Shown here: positions 45,891 to 56,273 of the stretch, one piece after another
Position numbering within the stretch: the first letter of the stretch is position 1
Layout of the letters: the number at the start of each line of letters is the position of its first letter
Assembly: GCF_035046485.1 (NCBI RefSeq)
Contig: NC_085136.1
Location: forward strand, 223,638,853-223,702,852
Source: Aedes albopictus
Taxonomy: Eukaryota > Arthropoda > Insecta > Diptera > Culicidae
DNA: 64,000 nucleotides
Reading direction: 5' to 3'
Position numbers and translations under genes: made by a program
Notes under the pieces: model-generated
Told to the model about the DNA's origin: nothing
What the model saw: the letters and a program-made list of their open reading frames with translations, nothing else
Databases searched by the model: none

Positions 45891-45894
45891 ATAA

Positions 45895-46105
45895 CTTTCG
45901 ATTTGTGGCTGCTGCTCTCCATCCTCGGTCACGCCCAACGTTCTCCACATCTCATTCTACTTGGATCCACCCATCTTAGCTGCTGCGCTCCTCGCTCAAA
46001 CTGGATTTGTGGAAAACATCAACTTTTCAGAGTTGTTATTCGGCATTGTTGTCATATGTCCCACCCAACATATCCTTCCGGCTTTGGCCACCTTCCGGAT
46101 GGTAG
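45895..46105 (-). pseudogene. RTE-like LINE fragment (C-terminal tail)
   Basis: The complement reads GRDRGWRAAATNR (near 45920) preceded by an eroded ...NNAE and HPEGGQSRKDM-type sequence (46090), i.e. the last about 70 residues of the RTE-like polyprotein as seen at 27850-28100, with stops and indels. Confidence 0.7.
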
Positions 46106-47420
46106 AGGGCTGCAGTTACATGATTTAATACCAGAGCCTTCTGCATGCAACTCAGAAGCCATAACTGCGGTCTAATAGCAAATTTGTCATGAAATAACAG
46201 TCTTTTCAGCTATCGTAAAAACCTTTTTCCCGCTGTGGCTGGTGGCCGATGTTTTCGATGTCGCCCTGTTCGGATGCGTTGTCGTAGCTGTCAAGTGGGA
46301 TGGAAAATATTTGTACCAGTTGGTAAACATGCTTTACTACCCCCCCCCCCCCTCCCCCTCCGCATGCTCCATCAAACGCCACGCCGGCCGACCAAAACAG
46401 CCATTGTGGTGTAGTGTTGCTAAACTCGCTGCGGAAGCTTTTGAAGTAAACAAAATTTATTGACGCTGATAAATATACTGCATTGCTTCGTTAGTGTTTT
46501 ATGATCTGAGTGGGTAGCGCAAGAAAAAAAAAACTGTTCGGGAAACTTAGTCCCAGGCTTAGGGAGAATCCTAATGGTGAATCCTACAACAGCTGTCAGC
46601 AGATGATATAGGGGGTACGTATTTGAAACGTTTGAATAGGAGAAATAGATTTCTAGAACTATTTTGTGTCCCGAACGATCACACTAAAATGATGAGTAGA
46701 CATAACTTGTTGTTTATGCTTTCCTAGCAATTTATGTTTTTGAGACCTCATCTCAAAATGAAGGCTCATTGATTTATTGTTGTATAGCTTACCAAGTTTG
46801 AAACTTTATGTTTTCTCATTCACAATCAATATAAAATTTTCGTTATACTCAGAGCATACAAAAAAGCAAGGGTGCTAACAATGATGTTATAGAATATCAC
46901 ACAAAATACAGGCCAAAAAAACGATGTAAATGTTTGCTAGGCGGATAAAAGTGCAATATTTGTTAACATATCACTTGAGTATGGCTAAGATGGTCTACCG
47001 AAGGCACGAGAAAGGCACCATCACTGCTAGGTATGTAGATTAGTTAGGTTTTCAAATCTAGTTTTGAAGTTACAACATTGTCAAGAACTAATTATTGAAG
47101 TGAAGTGTACCAAAAAAACCGTTAAAATAAATATAGTTAGAACATTACCCTATAACTTTACCAAAGACTTGTTTTCCCCTTCGGTGAGTTTTAATAAATA
47201 CTGCACAGTTAAAAATTGTTACATCGAGTTCGCTGTAACAAAATGACCTCCATCGCCTTCAACACAATTCTCCATTGGATTGTAATATTACAGGTTGTCT
47301 GCAGTATGGAACTTGCTTACAACTTTGCGTGAAAGATATTCTTCTATGTAAAATCAAATGAAATTAAATGGAAATTTAAGCGGTCTAATATTAACGTCAC
47401 TTGTAGTTTTCAGAATTTCT
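46106..47420. other. Unassigned stretch with a poly-C run
   Basis: No gene recognised. A run of C interrupted by T lies at 46340-46360 and a poly-A at 46524-46533. Open frames are short and featureless. Confidence 0.3.
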
Positions 47421-47424
47421 TTCT

Positions 47425-47799
47425 GTGTGGTTCACAACACATCACAATACAGTTTATTTACTTTTATTACACTACACAATAAATACTACATTACACAAAC
47501 CACTGTATTTTTACTAAACTACACAACTATCATTTATTAACTTAAACTAAAATACAAATTGCGGTCCCTGACTGACTATCGATCTGCCTGTGTTTTCTTC
47601 TGAGGCTATCGACCCTCCCAAAGTGCATTTCTTCTCCTAATTCTACACTACTCGCAGCAATCGATACTGGTAGTGGTGATATGGACCTCCTATTGGTATG
47701 GTTAGTGGATCCATCATGTGGTGGCAGCACAATGTGATCCACATATCAGTATCGAAGTGGGATAGTCAATGGGGTTCGTAGTACATACACTCCTGCACA
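47425..47799 (-). mobile_element. Probable 3' LTR of the BEL/Pao element
   Basis: On the minus strand a polypurine tract (complement of 47803-47818, AGGGAGGGG core) is followed by a TGTGCAGGAGTGTATG start, then non-coding sequence with AATAAA-like signals around 47480-47540. Position right after the integrase end and next to a polypurine tract fits a 3' LTR. The far boundary is approximate, and no matching 5' LTR is found beyond the gag end. Confidence 0.5.
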
Positions 47800-47802
47800 T
47801 AC

Positions 47803-47818
47803 TACCCCTCCCTGAAAT
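47803..47818 (-). promoter_or_regulatory. Candidate polypurine tract (plus-strand primer)
   Basis: Complement reads ATTTCAGGGAGGGGTA immediately before the probable LTR start, as expected for the plus-strand primer of reverse transcription. Confidence 0.5.
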
Positions 47819-47959
47819 TACGAAATTTCTGAAAAGAGAAGTAAAACCTCTTTGAACACAGGATGGGTGGGATGCTGATCGGCCTAAGCAGTTTGGGTTT
47901 CTTCAAGAGGTTGGCGCACGTTAGGGGCAGAGGGCATATTTTTTCAACTACGCGTTTTC

Positions 47960-48170
47960 ACAATCCTGAAGCGGTCTGAACCCTAACCACGCCATCTGCC
48001 CTCGGGTGAACCTCCTGAATCCTATCCATTTTCCAACGGGACGGTGGCATGTTATCTTCCTTGATCACAACGAGTCTTCTAACTGATATCGGAACAGCTG
48101 GTTTCCAACGCATCGGTCTTCCTTGCAATTGAGAAAGGTACTCCATTCTCCAGCGATTCCAAAATAACTG
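47960..48170 (-). pseudogene. BEL/Pao integrase C-terminal end
   Basis: Minus-strand segments WNRWRMEYLSQLQ (near 48150) and IKEDNMPPSRWKM (near 48040), then HPRADGVVRV, are the BEL/Pao integrase C-terminal domain. Frame shifts occur around 47960 and 48160. The upstream part of the same protein resumes at 49938 after a 1.73-kb insertion. Confidence 0.85.
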
Positions 48171-48564
48171 CAGCTTCTGTTGGATCAGTTGAAAGCAAAG
48201 CAAAGCAAAGATATCCGTACACATCGTAGTTGCTACTCCGTGATTGACCAGAATAATCGAAGTTGCACAGAGATTCAATGAATGATGCTTGGGACTAGCT
48301 ACACACTCTCAATGTGCACAAATCGAGAGTTCAATATTTTAAAGACATTACCGGCGTCGGCCACGTTCTTACGGTCATCGGGAAAGGGGAAGGAATGTTA
48401 GTTCGACAACCGTTGTTACTAGAAACCGTGGAATCCACAGCATCCCCACAGTTGTCTCAGGAAGGAGTATTTGTTAGTAGGGTAGGGTAAGGCGTGGATC
48501 TTGGAACCACCTTTGGTAGGTGATATGATCCACTAGTTATATGAAAAAAGACGACACGGTTTAC

Positions 48565-48687
48565 TTAACCTTCCGGTAGTCGCGCGGTTGGCTTCCCCCA
48601 CCAGCACCACACTAATGCTGAGAACAAAAAGCGAGATTTTTTCAACGTGTTGTACAAAATACAACAGCGCGATCGCTCGAGGGTTAA
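48565..48687. mobile_element. Small piggyBac-like MITE (115 bp plus TTAA)
   Basis: TTAA at 48565-48568 and 48684-48687; ends CCTTCCGGTAGTCGCGC and the complement of CCCTCGAGCGATCGCGC. Located inside the retroposon. Confidence 0.7.
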
Positions 48688-48873
48688 CCGTGAAACCCGA
48701 CTTTTCCATGAAAGATATCGCGCGCTTCTGATTTCGCATTCAATATTCGCGTCCTCATCTCCCTACCGAGAAAACCGACCGACTCACGAAAATAGTCGTG
48801 CGTTTCTCACAGTATTAAACTTAGAGTATACGGTGGATATACTTTCAAGCTTATATAGCTTTTTTTCGAATTA

Positions 48874-49086
48874 GGGTCTTGTACCATTTGGGCAGATGCA
48901 CCTATTTTGGACACTTGCCGCTATAACTTAGTCAATTTCAAACCGATTGATTTGAATTTTTGTATAGAGTTAGATAGTGTACGTGCCTGACTCTATACAA
49001 AAATTCAAATCAATCGGTTTGAAATTGACTTAGTTATAGCAGCAAGTGCCCAAAATAGGTACACCTGCCCATATGGTACAAGACCC
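48874..49086. mobile_element. TA-flanked hairpin MITE, 213 bp
   Basis: Arms GGGTCTTGTACCAT...AAATAGG and complement; TA at 48872-48873 and 49087-49088. Shares size, TA target and the ACTATAACT(C/T)AGTCAA-type arm segment with 32543-32754, so both belong to one family or closely related families. Confidence 0.85.
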
Positions 49087-49420
49087 TATGTATTTTACTA
49101 AGAGTGGTTCCTTGTGTTACCTGTGATCGACTGCCGTTGAGGTAATTATGCCAATTATTTTTAATTTGCTCAATGAATGTTGTGAACTGCAATTATTTCT
49201 ACTAACATTTTTATTGCTTCAATATTAGGCCAGCATCAGAGCTACAAGAATAATTTGCAAATATTACCAGACTCCAGGAGTCCTTATGAAAACGCATTGG
49301 CATAATTACCCCAACTCCTTCTAGGATGTAAAGAAAAAAATCGGAATGATCTCACCCATTTCCATGTCGTCGAATGACCGCAACCACTCCTTGACTCCTT
49401 TAATTTTCTGCAATACTGTT

Positions 49421-49715
49421 CACAGAAAAAAATATGTAATTAAAATTCAGCGAGAAATCATGCACATAAAGGGAATGCTAGAGTTAGTGCACTTTTACAT
49501 GAGACATAATGTAAAATTACATTACCATCGTGTAAATTTCCGCCAACCATCGCGTAAATCATCATGGACACCAACAGGTTACGCGACTATTAGCGGAAAT
49601 TTACACGAGCGTAACGTAATTTTACATTATATCTCATGTAAATATGCACTAACTCTAGCATTCCCTTTATGTGCATGATTTTTCGCTGAATTTTACATGA
49701 ATATTTTTTTCTGTG
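49421..49715. mobile_element. CACAGAAAAA hairpin MITE, 295 bp
   Basis: Ends CACAGAAAAAAATAT and ATATTTTTTTCTGTG; the arms are complementary for about 130 nt (AAATCATGCACATAAAGGGA, GCTAGAGTTAGTGCA and so on). Inside the retroposon; target duplication not resolved. Confidence 0.8.
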
Positions 49716-49937
49716 TTGGCTACCAATTGTACATCTATTTTTATCACTTCACGAGGAAAGATAATGTGCAACTGCCCCAAACACGCATCTCTTTTCGTTT
49801 TTTCCGCCGAACAATGCCACCCGGTTGAGATCCCCTTCGAAACTTCCCCAAACACGCGTCATTTTTCACTTTTTTCCTTCGAACAATGCAACGCCATCGA
49901 GATCCCCATCGCAACTCCAGCTTCTGTTGGATCAGTT

Positions 49938-50742
49938 AAAATGTTTAAAAGTCTGTTCATGGGTACATCGATGTAATCGAGATCCCGAAGCTGTTTTATA
50001 TGCACCGGTGTTCCAAGTCAGTTGGGTCGTCTGACATCGATGTTAACGACCGAGAATTTAAATTGGATTCTACTTGAGCCAGGAGAGTATACAGATCTTC
50101 GAAGGAAACCCTAAAGGTCCCCTAAAACCTTCAGAAGGTGTCCTTTGGCTGACTGTACCGCTGCGCTGCTTCCCAAAGCTCACCAAAATGAGGCGCTCTG
50201 AGTGGATTAAAATGCCAATAGATGCCTTCCTCGGTACACTCCTTCACCATTTCCTGCCGATGAGCGGCGCTACGTAGAAGTTCCAACAGTTGTCTTAGCT
50301 GGTTTCGGGCACCCACAAAATTGGTCCCATTGTCGGAGTAGATGTCCGTACAGCGTCCTCGCCTGGCAATGAATCTTCTCAGTGCTTGCAGAAGCCGGTC
50401 GGTTGAGAGATCCGTCACTAACTCCAGGTGAACTGCCTTCGTGCACATACAAACGAATAGATGGAGATGAACCAGCTTCGGGCTGAAAATCTCCCTAATA
50501 AAGCTAATAATAATAATAACGAATAGTGCGACGTATGTCTTAATCGCAGTTTTTCGTGGACCTGGGCGAAAGTGTACGCGGGCCCGAAGTAGTCCACACC
50601 GGTTTTTGAGAACGGTCGAGCTACTGTCACCCTTGCGGTCGGTATTTAGTTCACCCATAAACAGCTCAAATGGATTTGGTTTAGTCTGGATACATCGTAG
50701 GCATCCATGCCCTATCTGCCGGGCGACGCTCATGCCTCCTAA
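49938..50742 (-). pseudogene. BEL/Pao integrase catalytic core
   Basis: On the minus strand: KPNPFELFMGELNTDR (near 50650), VCMCTKAVHLELVTDLST (50420-50450), RRGRCTDIYSDNGTNFVGARNQL (50330-50350, with the second catalytic Asp) and APHFGELWEAA (50170, catalytic Glu region), then VPMNRLLN near 49960. This enzyme would insert the element's cDNA. Frame shifts at about 50460-50540 and 49950 make it non-functional. Confidence 0.88.
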
Positions 50743-50907
50743 GGGGTCATGCACAAATTACGTCACGGGGGAGGGGGGGGGGGTTTGCATAACGTGACGT
50801 ACCATACAAAAAGTTTTAATGTATCATACAAAAAGTGTGACATAGGGGGGAGGGGGGGGGGGTTGAAAAAGGTCGATTTTTGCGTGACATAATTTGTGTA
50901 TCACCCC
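50743..50907. mobile_element. Harbinger-like MITE, 165 bp (TAA-flanked)
   Basis: Ends GGGGTCATGCACAAATTACG and the near-complement ending GTGTATCACCCC, with TAA at 50740-50742 and 50908-50910. Removing it and one TAA joins the integrase zinc-finger frame to the core. A 3-bp TAA duplication fits PIF/Harbinger. Internal G-rich tracts (50768-50780 and 50846-50862). A related diverged copy lies at about 52573-52735. Confidence 0.8.
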
Positions 50908-50910
50908 TAA

Positions 50911-51063
50911 TGGACAGTATCGTTGTCTTACGTTAGCTAGTAGAAGTTGAGATCCTGCATGCAGAAGCTTTTGGTGGTATTGCTGTAGAATTAGCCATGT
51001 CAGCGGATGTTTTGCCGGTAGGACAAGAGGATGTTTAGTGTTTTCCGATTCCTTGAAATGTGC
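50911..51063 (-). pseudogene. BEL/Pao integrase N-terminal zinc-binding domain
   Basis: Minus-strand segment HPLVLPAKHPLTWL, HQKLLHAGSQLLLANVRQRYCP is the H2C2-type integrase zinc-binding domain that precedes the core in BEL elements. It is separated from the core by the TAA MITE and from the RNase H part by a TA MITE. Confidence 0.85.
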
Positions 51064-51065
51064 TA

Positions 51066-51520
51066 AAGCCTGTATCTGCAATAATCGGAACACAGAAGTA
51101 CGACTGTACCTATGTAATAAATTGGTAAATAAACTAATTGCTGTCTGAGGGGCTAAAATCACGATCAGTCCCAATATACCTATGTTTCGACTATAAAATT
51201 GTTGATACTGCATCGATTTTTTGAAATTTTGACAAGCAGCATATGTAGATTGAGAGGTTTGTGTTCAAAATTTCAGCCATTTCCCTTGACAAATTCAAAG
51301 GTTACAGCACAGACAAGCAAAAGTAGGGGCTGTACGTAATTCAATGGTGCACATTCTACTCTTTCATTGCTACAATAAAAAGTACTGCACCGATTCACAT
51401 GATATTTTGTAGGTGAAATGAACACATTTTAAGATATTAATAAAATTTGAGCAATTTTAATGTATCTATTGCAGAGTTACAGCTGTAATTCTGTGTCCCG
51501 ATTATTACGGATACAGGCTT
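51066..51520. mobile_element. TA-flanked MITE, 455 bp
   Basis: Ends AAGCCTGTATCTGCAATAAT and near-complement ending ATACAGGCTT; TA at 51064-51065 and 51521-51522. Terminal homology extends to about 33 bp. It interrupts the BEL frame between an IGGRL motif and the following segment; excision restores the frame. Confidence 0.8.
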
Positions 51521-51522
51521 TA

Positions 51523-52165
51523 ATCTCCCTCCAATGCGAATAGTCCATTTCACGAGCCGATTTTATGAATGAATTTTGACAGGGGCTAGCGTCCAATAAC
51601 CCGTGAAAATCAATATCATCATCAACATTGTTGTCACTTCGTAAAATGGCTCATAGCGTTTTCTGCAGACAACTGTGGATTGAACCAACGAAGTGGAGAG
51701 CTCCTTGCTACAGATTCCTTCTTGACTAGTGCTGACCATTCATTTATTCGGGTTCCTTAAGATCTCCATGAAGCGTAGCAAGTATGCTGTACGACGAATA
51801 AAGGCATTTAGGAACAACAACTTGTTCACGTACCACAATCCAAATCTTTCTTCTTCAGGAGCTGCACAGTTGGCCACAGATCTCCGCATTTCTTCCTCTG
51901 CTTCATCTGTTATCACCACTGCTGGTTGATGTGGCCAGAGGCTTGCATCTTCCTTGAGCCACGGTGGACCACCAAAGTTGGTTCTCCCGAATTTCCTGTG
52001 GTAGAAGTCCTCGTGAAATCAGGTCAGCAGGGTTCTGAACTCCTGGGATATGACTCCATGTACAATGCTGAATTTTGGCCACACGATTTGCGACGAACAC
52101 GTTCCAAGTAGCTGGGGCTGCTTTCAACCATTGTAGCACGCATGTTGAATCCATCCAGACGAATG
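51523..52165 (-). pseudogene. BEL/Pao RNase H region and linker
   Basis: Minus strand: WMDSTCVLQWLKA (near 52150, RNase H-like), HIPGVQNPADLISRGL (near 52020), then LWWSGP-type sequence and AEEEMRRSVANCAAPEEE (near 51880), NAFIRRTAYLLRF (near 51790). Typical order after the RT in BEL/Pao. It is joined to the RT fragment without the palm that should carry the YVDD motif. Confidence 0.8.
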
Positions 52166-52167
52166 CG

Positions 52168-52450
52168 TCAGCTCCTATTTTCAGTGACGCATATCCTTCC
52201 GCTACAGATTCTTCTGGTCCATCCAGATCTGGCGAAACATTTTTTCCACGTCGGCGGCCATGTGGATTTGTTTGATTCGCGATCGCAATACGATGGCACA
52301 AGCAAATCGTTCTGTATCACTGGCCCAACCAGTAAAACATCATTTAGTGATATTCCTGTACTTGTTTTGCAGGACGCATCGAAGACCACTCTAACCTGGG
52401 GGAACGTTATTAAATTAAGGACAAACGTCTTGAAATCCCACTTCAATATT
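52168..52450 (-). pseudogene. BEL/Pao reverse transcriptase (partial)
   Basis: VRVVFDASCKTSTGISLNDVLLVGPVIQNDL (near 52310-52400) followed by a frame-shifted IHMAADVEKMFRQI (near 52240) gives RT motifs before the catalytic centre. The segment breaks off at about 52200 and joins RNase H sequence, so the catalytic aspartates are deleted. Confidence 0.85.
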
Positions 52451-52572
52451 GCATCGAGACTTCAGACGCACAAATCTCAAGAAGCATGCTTCAAACAACA
52501 ATGTATTTCATTATTCTGTTCTTGCTCACTTGTAATTAGCTTAAAATAAAAGCCTCAGGTGCACTGATTTTG

Positions 52573-52735
52573 GGATTCTAACAAGTCTGTCCTTAAGTCA
52601 CGCATTGAGGGGGAAGGGGGGTCGGCCAAGTGTGACAACCCACACAAAAATTTCAGAGGTCTCATACAAAAAGTGTAACATAGGGGGGAGGGGGTTGAAA
52701 ATGGCCAATTTTTGCGTGACGTAATTTATGGACGT
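52573..52735. mobile_element. Diverged Harbinger-like MITE copy
   Basis: The block TAACATAGGGGGGAGGGGG...TTTTTGCGTGACGTAATTTATGGAC matches the right half of 50743-50907; the left end (GTCCTTAAGTCACGC) is eroded. Inserted in or next to the BEL RT. Confidence 0.55.
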
Positions 52736-52752
52736 TCCCTTGGTGGTAATAC

Positions 52753-52808
52753 TTTTTTTTTTATTCTTTATTAAAGTGATTTTCCTCCGTAGGAGGGTTC
52801 ATCACTAA
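52753..52808 (-). mobile_element. Very short truncated retroposon 3' end
   Basis: Direct repeats GGTGGTAATACT flank about 55 bp reading, on the minus strand, a GGAGGAAAATCACTTTAATAAAG end with an A-rich tail (plus-strand T run at 52751-52760). Comparable to 58221-58272. Confidence 0.6.
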
Positions 52809-52820
52809 GGTGGTAATACT

Positions 52821-53240
52821 GCTTTCCTTCACCATGGGATAATGGGGCAAATAGCATCTGACTAATTCCTCGGCTGAGTCTACATCCATCCTGCGCATGT
52901 GGCCCAGCTCCAAATACTCCTCCATGAATTGTTCGTATTGTTTTCGCAGCTTGGCTCTCGCTGCAGTCGCCTTTTTATTCCTTGGAGGCGGCGAAAAGCG
53001 ATATCCTTTGACTCGCCTATCTTTCCTAGAACGATATCGATTTCATTGCCGGTTTTAAAAAAACTCAAAGAAATACTGGATTCCGAGAATCATATCTATC
53101 GCCTTGGATTTGAAAAAAGCCGGGTCCGGCAATCCCACGACTTTAGGAATCTACCAGCATGCCATTTGGATGCTCGTAGTAGGTAGGTCTGCTGTAACCT
53201 TTGGTTGAATCAGGAACTCCCTATCACGAGAAAAATTTAA
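52821..53240 (-). pseudogene. BEL/Pao region between protease and RT
   Basis: Contains the DMILGIQYFFEF-like strand (about 53090), KTGNEIDIVLGKIG (53040) and a frame-shifted EEYLELGHMRRMDV-type segment (52890-52930), the sequence preceding the RT in BEL/Pao polyproteins. Confidence 0.75.
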
Positions 53241-53636
53241 CACTCATGACTTGACGCTAGACGTTACCCTATGTTTTACTCGCGTATTGGATTGTCCTAT
53301 CCCCAGGACGGATATAACCGAATGCTTAGGTTGTATATTCAACTGCTGACACGAACTCTCAGTCATGAAATTGCACTCGGAACCAGAATCCAGTAAAGCC
53401 CGTGCCGGAAAAATAAAACCTGATTCATCTTCTATCAAAACCACTGCTGTAGCCAAAAGAACTGACGAAGACCGTTGAAGTGCCGCTTTGGAAGAAATCG
53501 AATCTGTTACTGCAGATGTAATTGGAAGCTCATTACGATCGACTGTAGTGCTCCGTTAGTCGACGCTTGTGAATATTGCGATGAGCCTCCCATGGCTCCA
53601 TCGTTCTTGTACAACCGAAAACAAACCATAGTATGA
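53240..53636 (-). pseudogene. BEL/Pao aspartic protease (retropepsin)
   Basis: Minus-strand ARALLDSGSECNFMT (near 53390) is the DSG active-site loop of a retropepsin in BEL/Pao form, followed by VLGIGQSNTRVKH. The protease would cut the Gag-Pol polyprotein. Upstream it is separated from the zinc knuckles by a palindromic insert. Confidence 0.85.
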
Positions 53637-53869
53637 TTCGAATGAGTGTAATCAGTTTCGTACCTTTTAAATCCGCCCTATGTTGCTTATCCTTTGACAG
53701 ATACGCGTGTTTCTACTACCACTTGCAATCTTCCTCAGTGTCAGTTATCCACTGCGGATAACTGACACTGAGGAAGATTACAAGTGGTAGTCGAAATACG
53801 CGTATCTGTCAAAGGATAAGAAACATAGGGCGGAATTAAAAGGTACGAAACTGATTACACTCATTCGAA
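53637..53869. mobile_element. Perfect-palindrome element, 233 bp
   Basis: TTCGAATGAGTGTAATCAG at the left and its complement at the right; arms of about 112 nt (including GCGTATCTGTCAAAGGATAAG) meet at a short centre near 53752. Only a few mismatches, so a young insertion. It separates BEL zinc knuckles from the protease. Confidence 0.85.
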
Positions 53870-54137
53870 GAGGGTATTCTGCTTAGAGGTGCAATTGCGG
53901 CACACGAAACGAGAGGAACAGTCTGCAGCTTGATGTCCACGTCGGAAACAGTTACGGCACAACGAATGATTGCGAAGTAGCTTGTCTCTTGCTGATCCCG
54001 TCATTCGTTGAAATGATGGTCATTGGAAGAGTGGATGAGATTCTGAACAAGCCACGCATCGACCACTCGATGCTTGGAACGCATTATGACTTGTTCGTTT
54101 AACGGAGAATTTCTTCTTGGAGAAGCCAGCCGAATCT
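53870..54137 (-). pseudogene. BEL/Pao Gag zinc-knuckle region
   Basis: Minus strand: CVACSESHPLF (54050), then CRNCFRRGHQAADC (53950) and CRNCTSKQNTL (53890): CCHC-type zinc knuckles of BEL Gag that package the element's RNA. A stop after HPLFQ shows decay. Confidence 0.85.
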
Positions 54138-54140
54138 TCC

Positions 54141-54403
54141 TTAAGGCGAAACTGGATCCATTTCCTCACTCTTTGGTTTTTGATTTTTTTTATAAATTAA
54201 CGAAGCAATATTTTCAAAAGCAGTTTTCCTACACATGTAGAATATAGATCAAGGTATCTCCTGTTTTTTTTTCCAGGTGGAAAATGTTTTTCGTTTTTGC
54301 GGAAACCATTTTTAAACAAAATTTTACAAAAAATATTGCTTCGTTATTTTATAAAAAATCTAAAACCAAAAAAATTGAAGAAACGCTTCCAGTTTCGCCT
54401 TAA
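54141..54403. mobile_element. TTAA-flanked long-TIR MITE
   Basis: TTAA at 54141-54144 and 54400-54403 with ends GGCGAAACTGGA and TCCAGTTTCGCC; arms extend about 90 nt (AACGAAGCAATATTTT). Removing it plus one TTAA restores the BEL Gag frame. TTAA with GG-starting ends could be Kolobok-like rather than piggyBac. Confidence 0.8.
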
Positions 54404-54882
54404 GATCGACAGTTTTGGGAGGCAGCGAACCTATCCCAAGTAACAATTATACTTTTGTGGCAATCCTGAAGTAATTTCTAAGATAGAATAATAAAACTTG
54501 GCAATAAAGCTCTTTGTTCTGCAAATCTGAGATAAAATAGGCATAAAATATCCATAAGACGAATCTGGCCCACTCTTCAGGAGATCTCCAAGGCTGCGTT
54601 TGAAGACTGCTTTGAAAATAGTTGTATTTATGAAGTTTTACTGATGATTGATTATAAGAACTTCATAAAACTTTATCAAGAATAGCTTGAGGCATGTTGA
54701 TCTTTTAGCTGTCTTCCCCAAGTTGCTAAAAGTGCATAATAAATGAAATCTTTTACCTAAGCATTATGCAGATGCGAACTAGTTTTGTTTCATAGATGAA
54801 ATGTTAATTGAACTACGAATTAATTTCCATCAAATTGAAATGGCTAAAATATTTAAATTGCCTGACAGTTCATTGATGACAG

Positions 54883-55485
54883 CGCAGACAGACGTTCTAG
54901 CTCGAACAAATTTATTCAAATTTTCTATGTAAATTTTCACTAGCGACACCTAGGCAACCGATTGCCACAGTGCAGTCGTGAGCAGTTGACAGTTTGAGAA
55001 ACCACGTGCTTCCAGCCGCTTACTTACCGCCCAATTCACCACCCACCGAAAAATAAAATCAAAACAAACACTGTCAAAATCATTCCTACATTTGCGTCAC
55101 ATTCACAAAGTTTCCCAATGCGAGTGAAGTTCATCCAAATGCAGTTTTATTCAAGCAAATCTATGTAACATAAAAGTAATAATTTGTAAAATATTTTACA
55201 AGAGTCCTGCGCTAATTTGTGAAAAAGATTTTAGACATTAAATAAAAGTCATTTACTCTGCACAAATTATGTGGAAACATTATTAGCGTGCAACACGTGC
55301 GGTCTTTTCCCGTCATCCGGCTGGAAGACGACCGTGGTGACAGTTGTTGGTCGCAACGCACATGTGAGGCAGCGATTGAATATGAACGCCGCTAACGCCA
55401 TCTGTTCGCTGATTGCCACTTGGCAATTTGTGGCGGCCATGTTTTTTACACAAGCTGCTGAGTCAAACTTGAACGTCTGTCTGCG
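54883..55485. mobile_element. 603-bp DNA element, copy 1
   Basis: Terminal inverted repeats CGCAGACAGACGTTC / GAACGTCTGTCTGCG (15 bp) and the 7-bp target duplication ATGACAG (54876-54882 and 55486-55492). By eye it is identical along its length to copy 2 at 56274-56876. It contains a 72-codon frame (55271-55489) whose conservation is just that of the element; no domain recognised. A 7-bp duplication is uncommon; P-like or an unclassified superfamily is possible. Confidence 0.9.
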
Positions 55486-55492
55486 ATGACAG

Positions 55493-56266
55493 GGAATCAC
55501 AAAATTCCATGCCATATTCACTTTTTCGTTGATATGCCACCCAAAACATACAAAAATAACAAAGCACCTCAAAAATAATATCAATCATTAATATACGAAG
55601 ACATGAATTTCCTATAAAAACAAAAGGCTACGCCACTTTTTCAATTCTTTCTAAACATGGCTGCCGTTCCAAGCGAACAAAACTCATGCAGCCGCCATCA
55701 ATTGTTATTACCTTTAATCCAAACCACCTCAAAACAATGATGGAACCAAGTTGCCTTGCATGAAATCTACAGCATTTATTAAAGATTGTTTTTACTAGTG
55801 ATGATCTTAAGGTAGATTTGTTCGTCTTAAATGAAACTTATTCGTTTTATTCAAGAGTAACAGTCCTTGACAATTGTTTGTTTACCTTTTTGGAGCTAGA
55901 AAGTTGTTTCTGTACCTTTCACGTACATCCTGTAATTATTTTGTAGTTTTGTGTGATTTTGCGTTAAATAATTAAGTGCAACTACTAAAATAACACTATT
56001 TAGCATGAGCATGAGGAGAGTCACAGTAAGTATCCGTTTAATTTTCGATTCGTATAGTTGTGGCCTGTGTGAATAACTGGTTGAAGGCAGGACGACAGCA
56101 GCCAGCTACTCGCGTTTTTGATTGGCTGTAAAATCATTATATCGTTGATATGGTTACTTTTAAGAACCAGAATAGCTAAATTATCAGTGAGCAAATATGT
56201 TTAAGTGTTTATATTTGCATAAGAACGTGATTTTTCAACCAATTTGTTGCATTAATCATTGATAAA
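55493..56266. other. Interior of the 2.84-kb element between the twin inserts
   Basis: Non-coding, AT-rich, with a CACAGTAAGTATC donor-like site near 56023 after a short ATG frame. No domain. Confidence 0.35.
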
Positions 56267-56273
56267 ATAGTAC

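Larger units (their letters stand above)
48191..49917 (-). mobile_element. Retroposon with tandem 71-bp 5' monomers, inside BEL integrase
   Basis: Flanked by exact 20-bp duplications (CAGCTTCTGTTGGATCAGTT at 48171-48190 and 49918-49937). On the minus strand the 3' end is a TTTGC tandem tail (48191-48210) and the 5' end has two 71-bp tandem units (49775-49845 and 49846-49916). Its 3' 340 bp (48214-48550) is related to 9407-9760. Three later elements sit inside: a TTAA MITE, a TA MITE and a CACAGAAAAA hairpin. No ORF of note. Confidence 0.85.
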
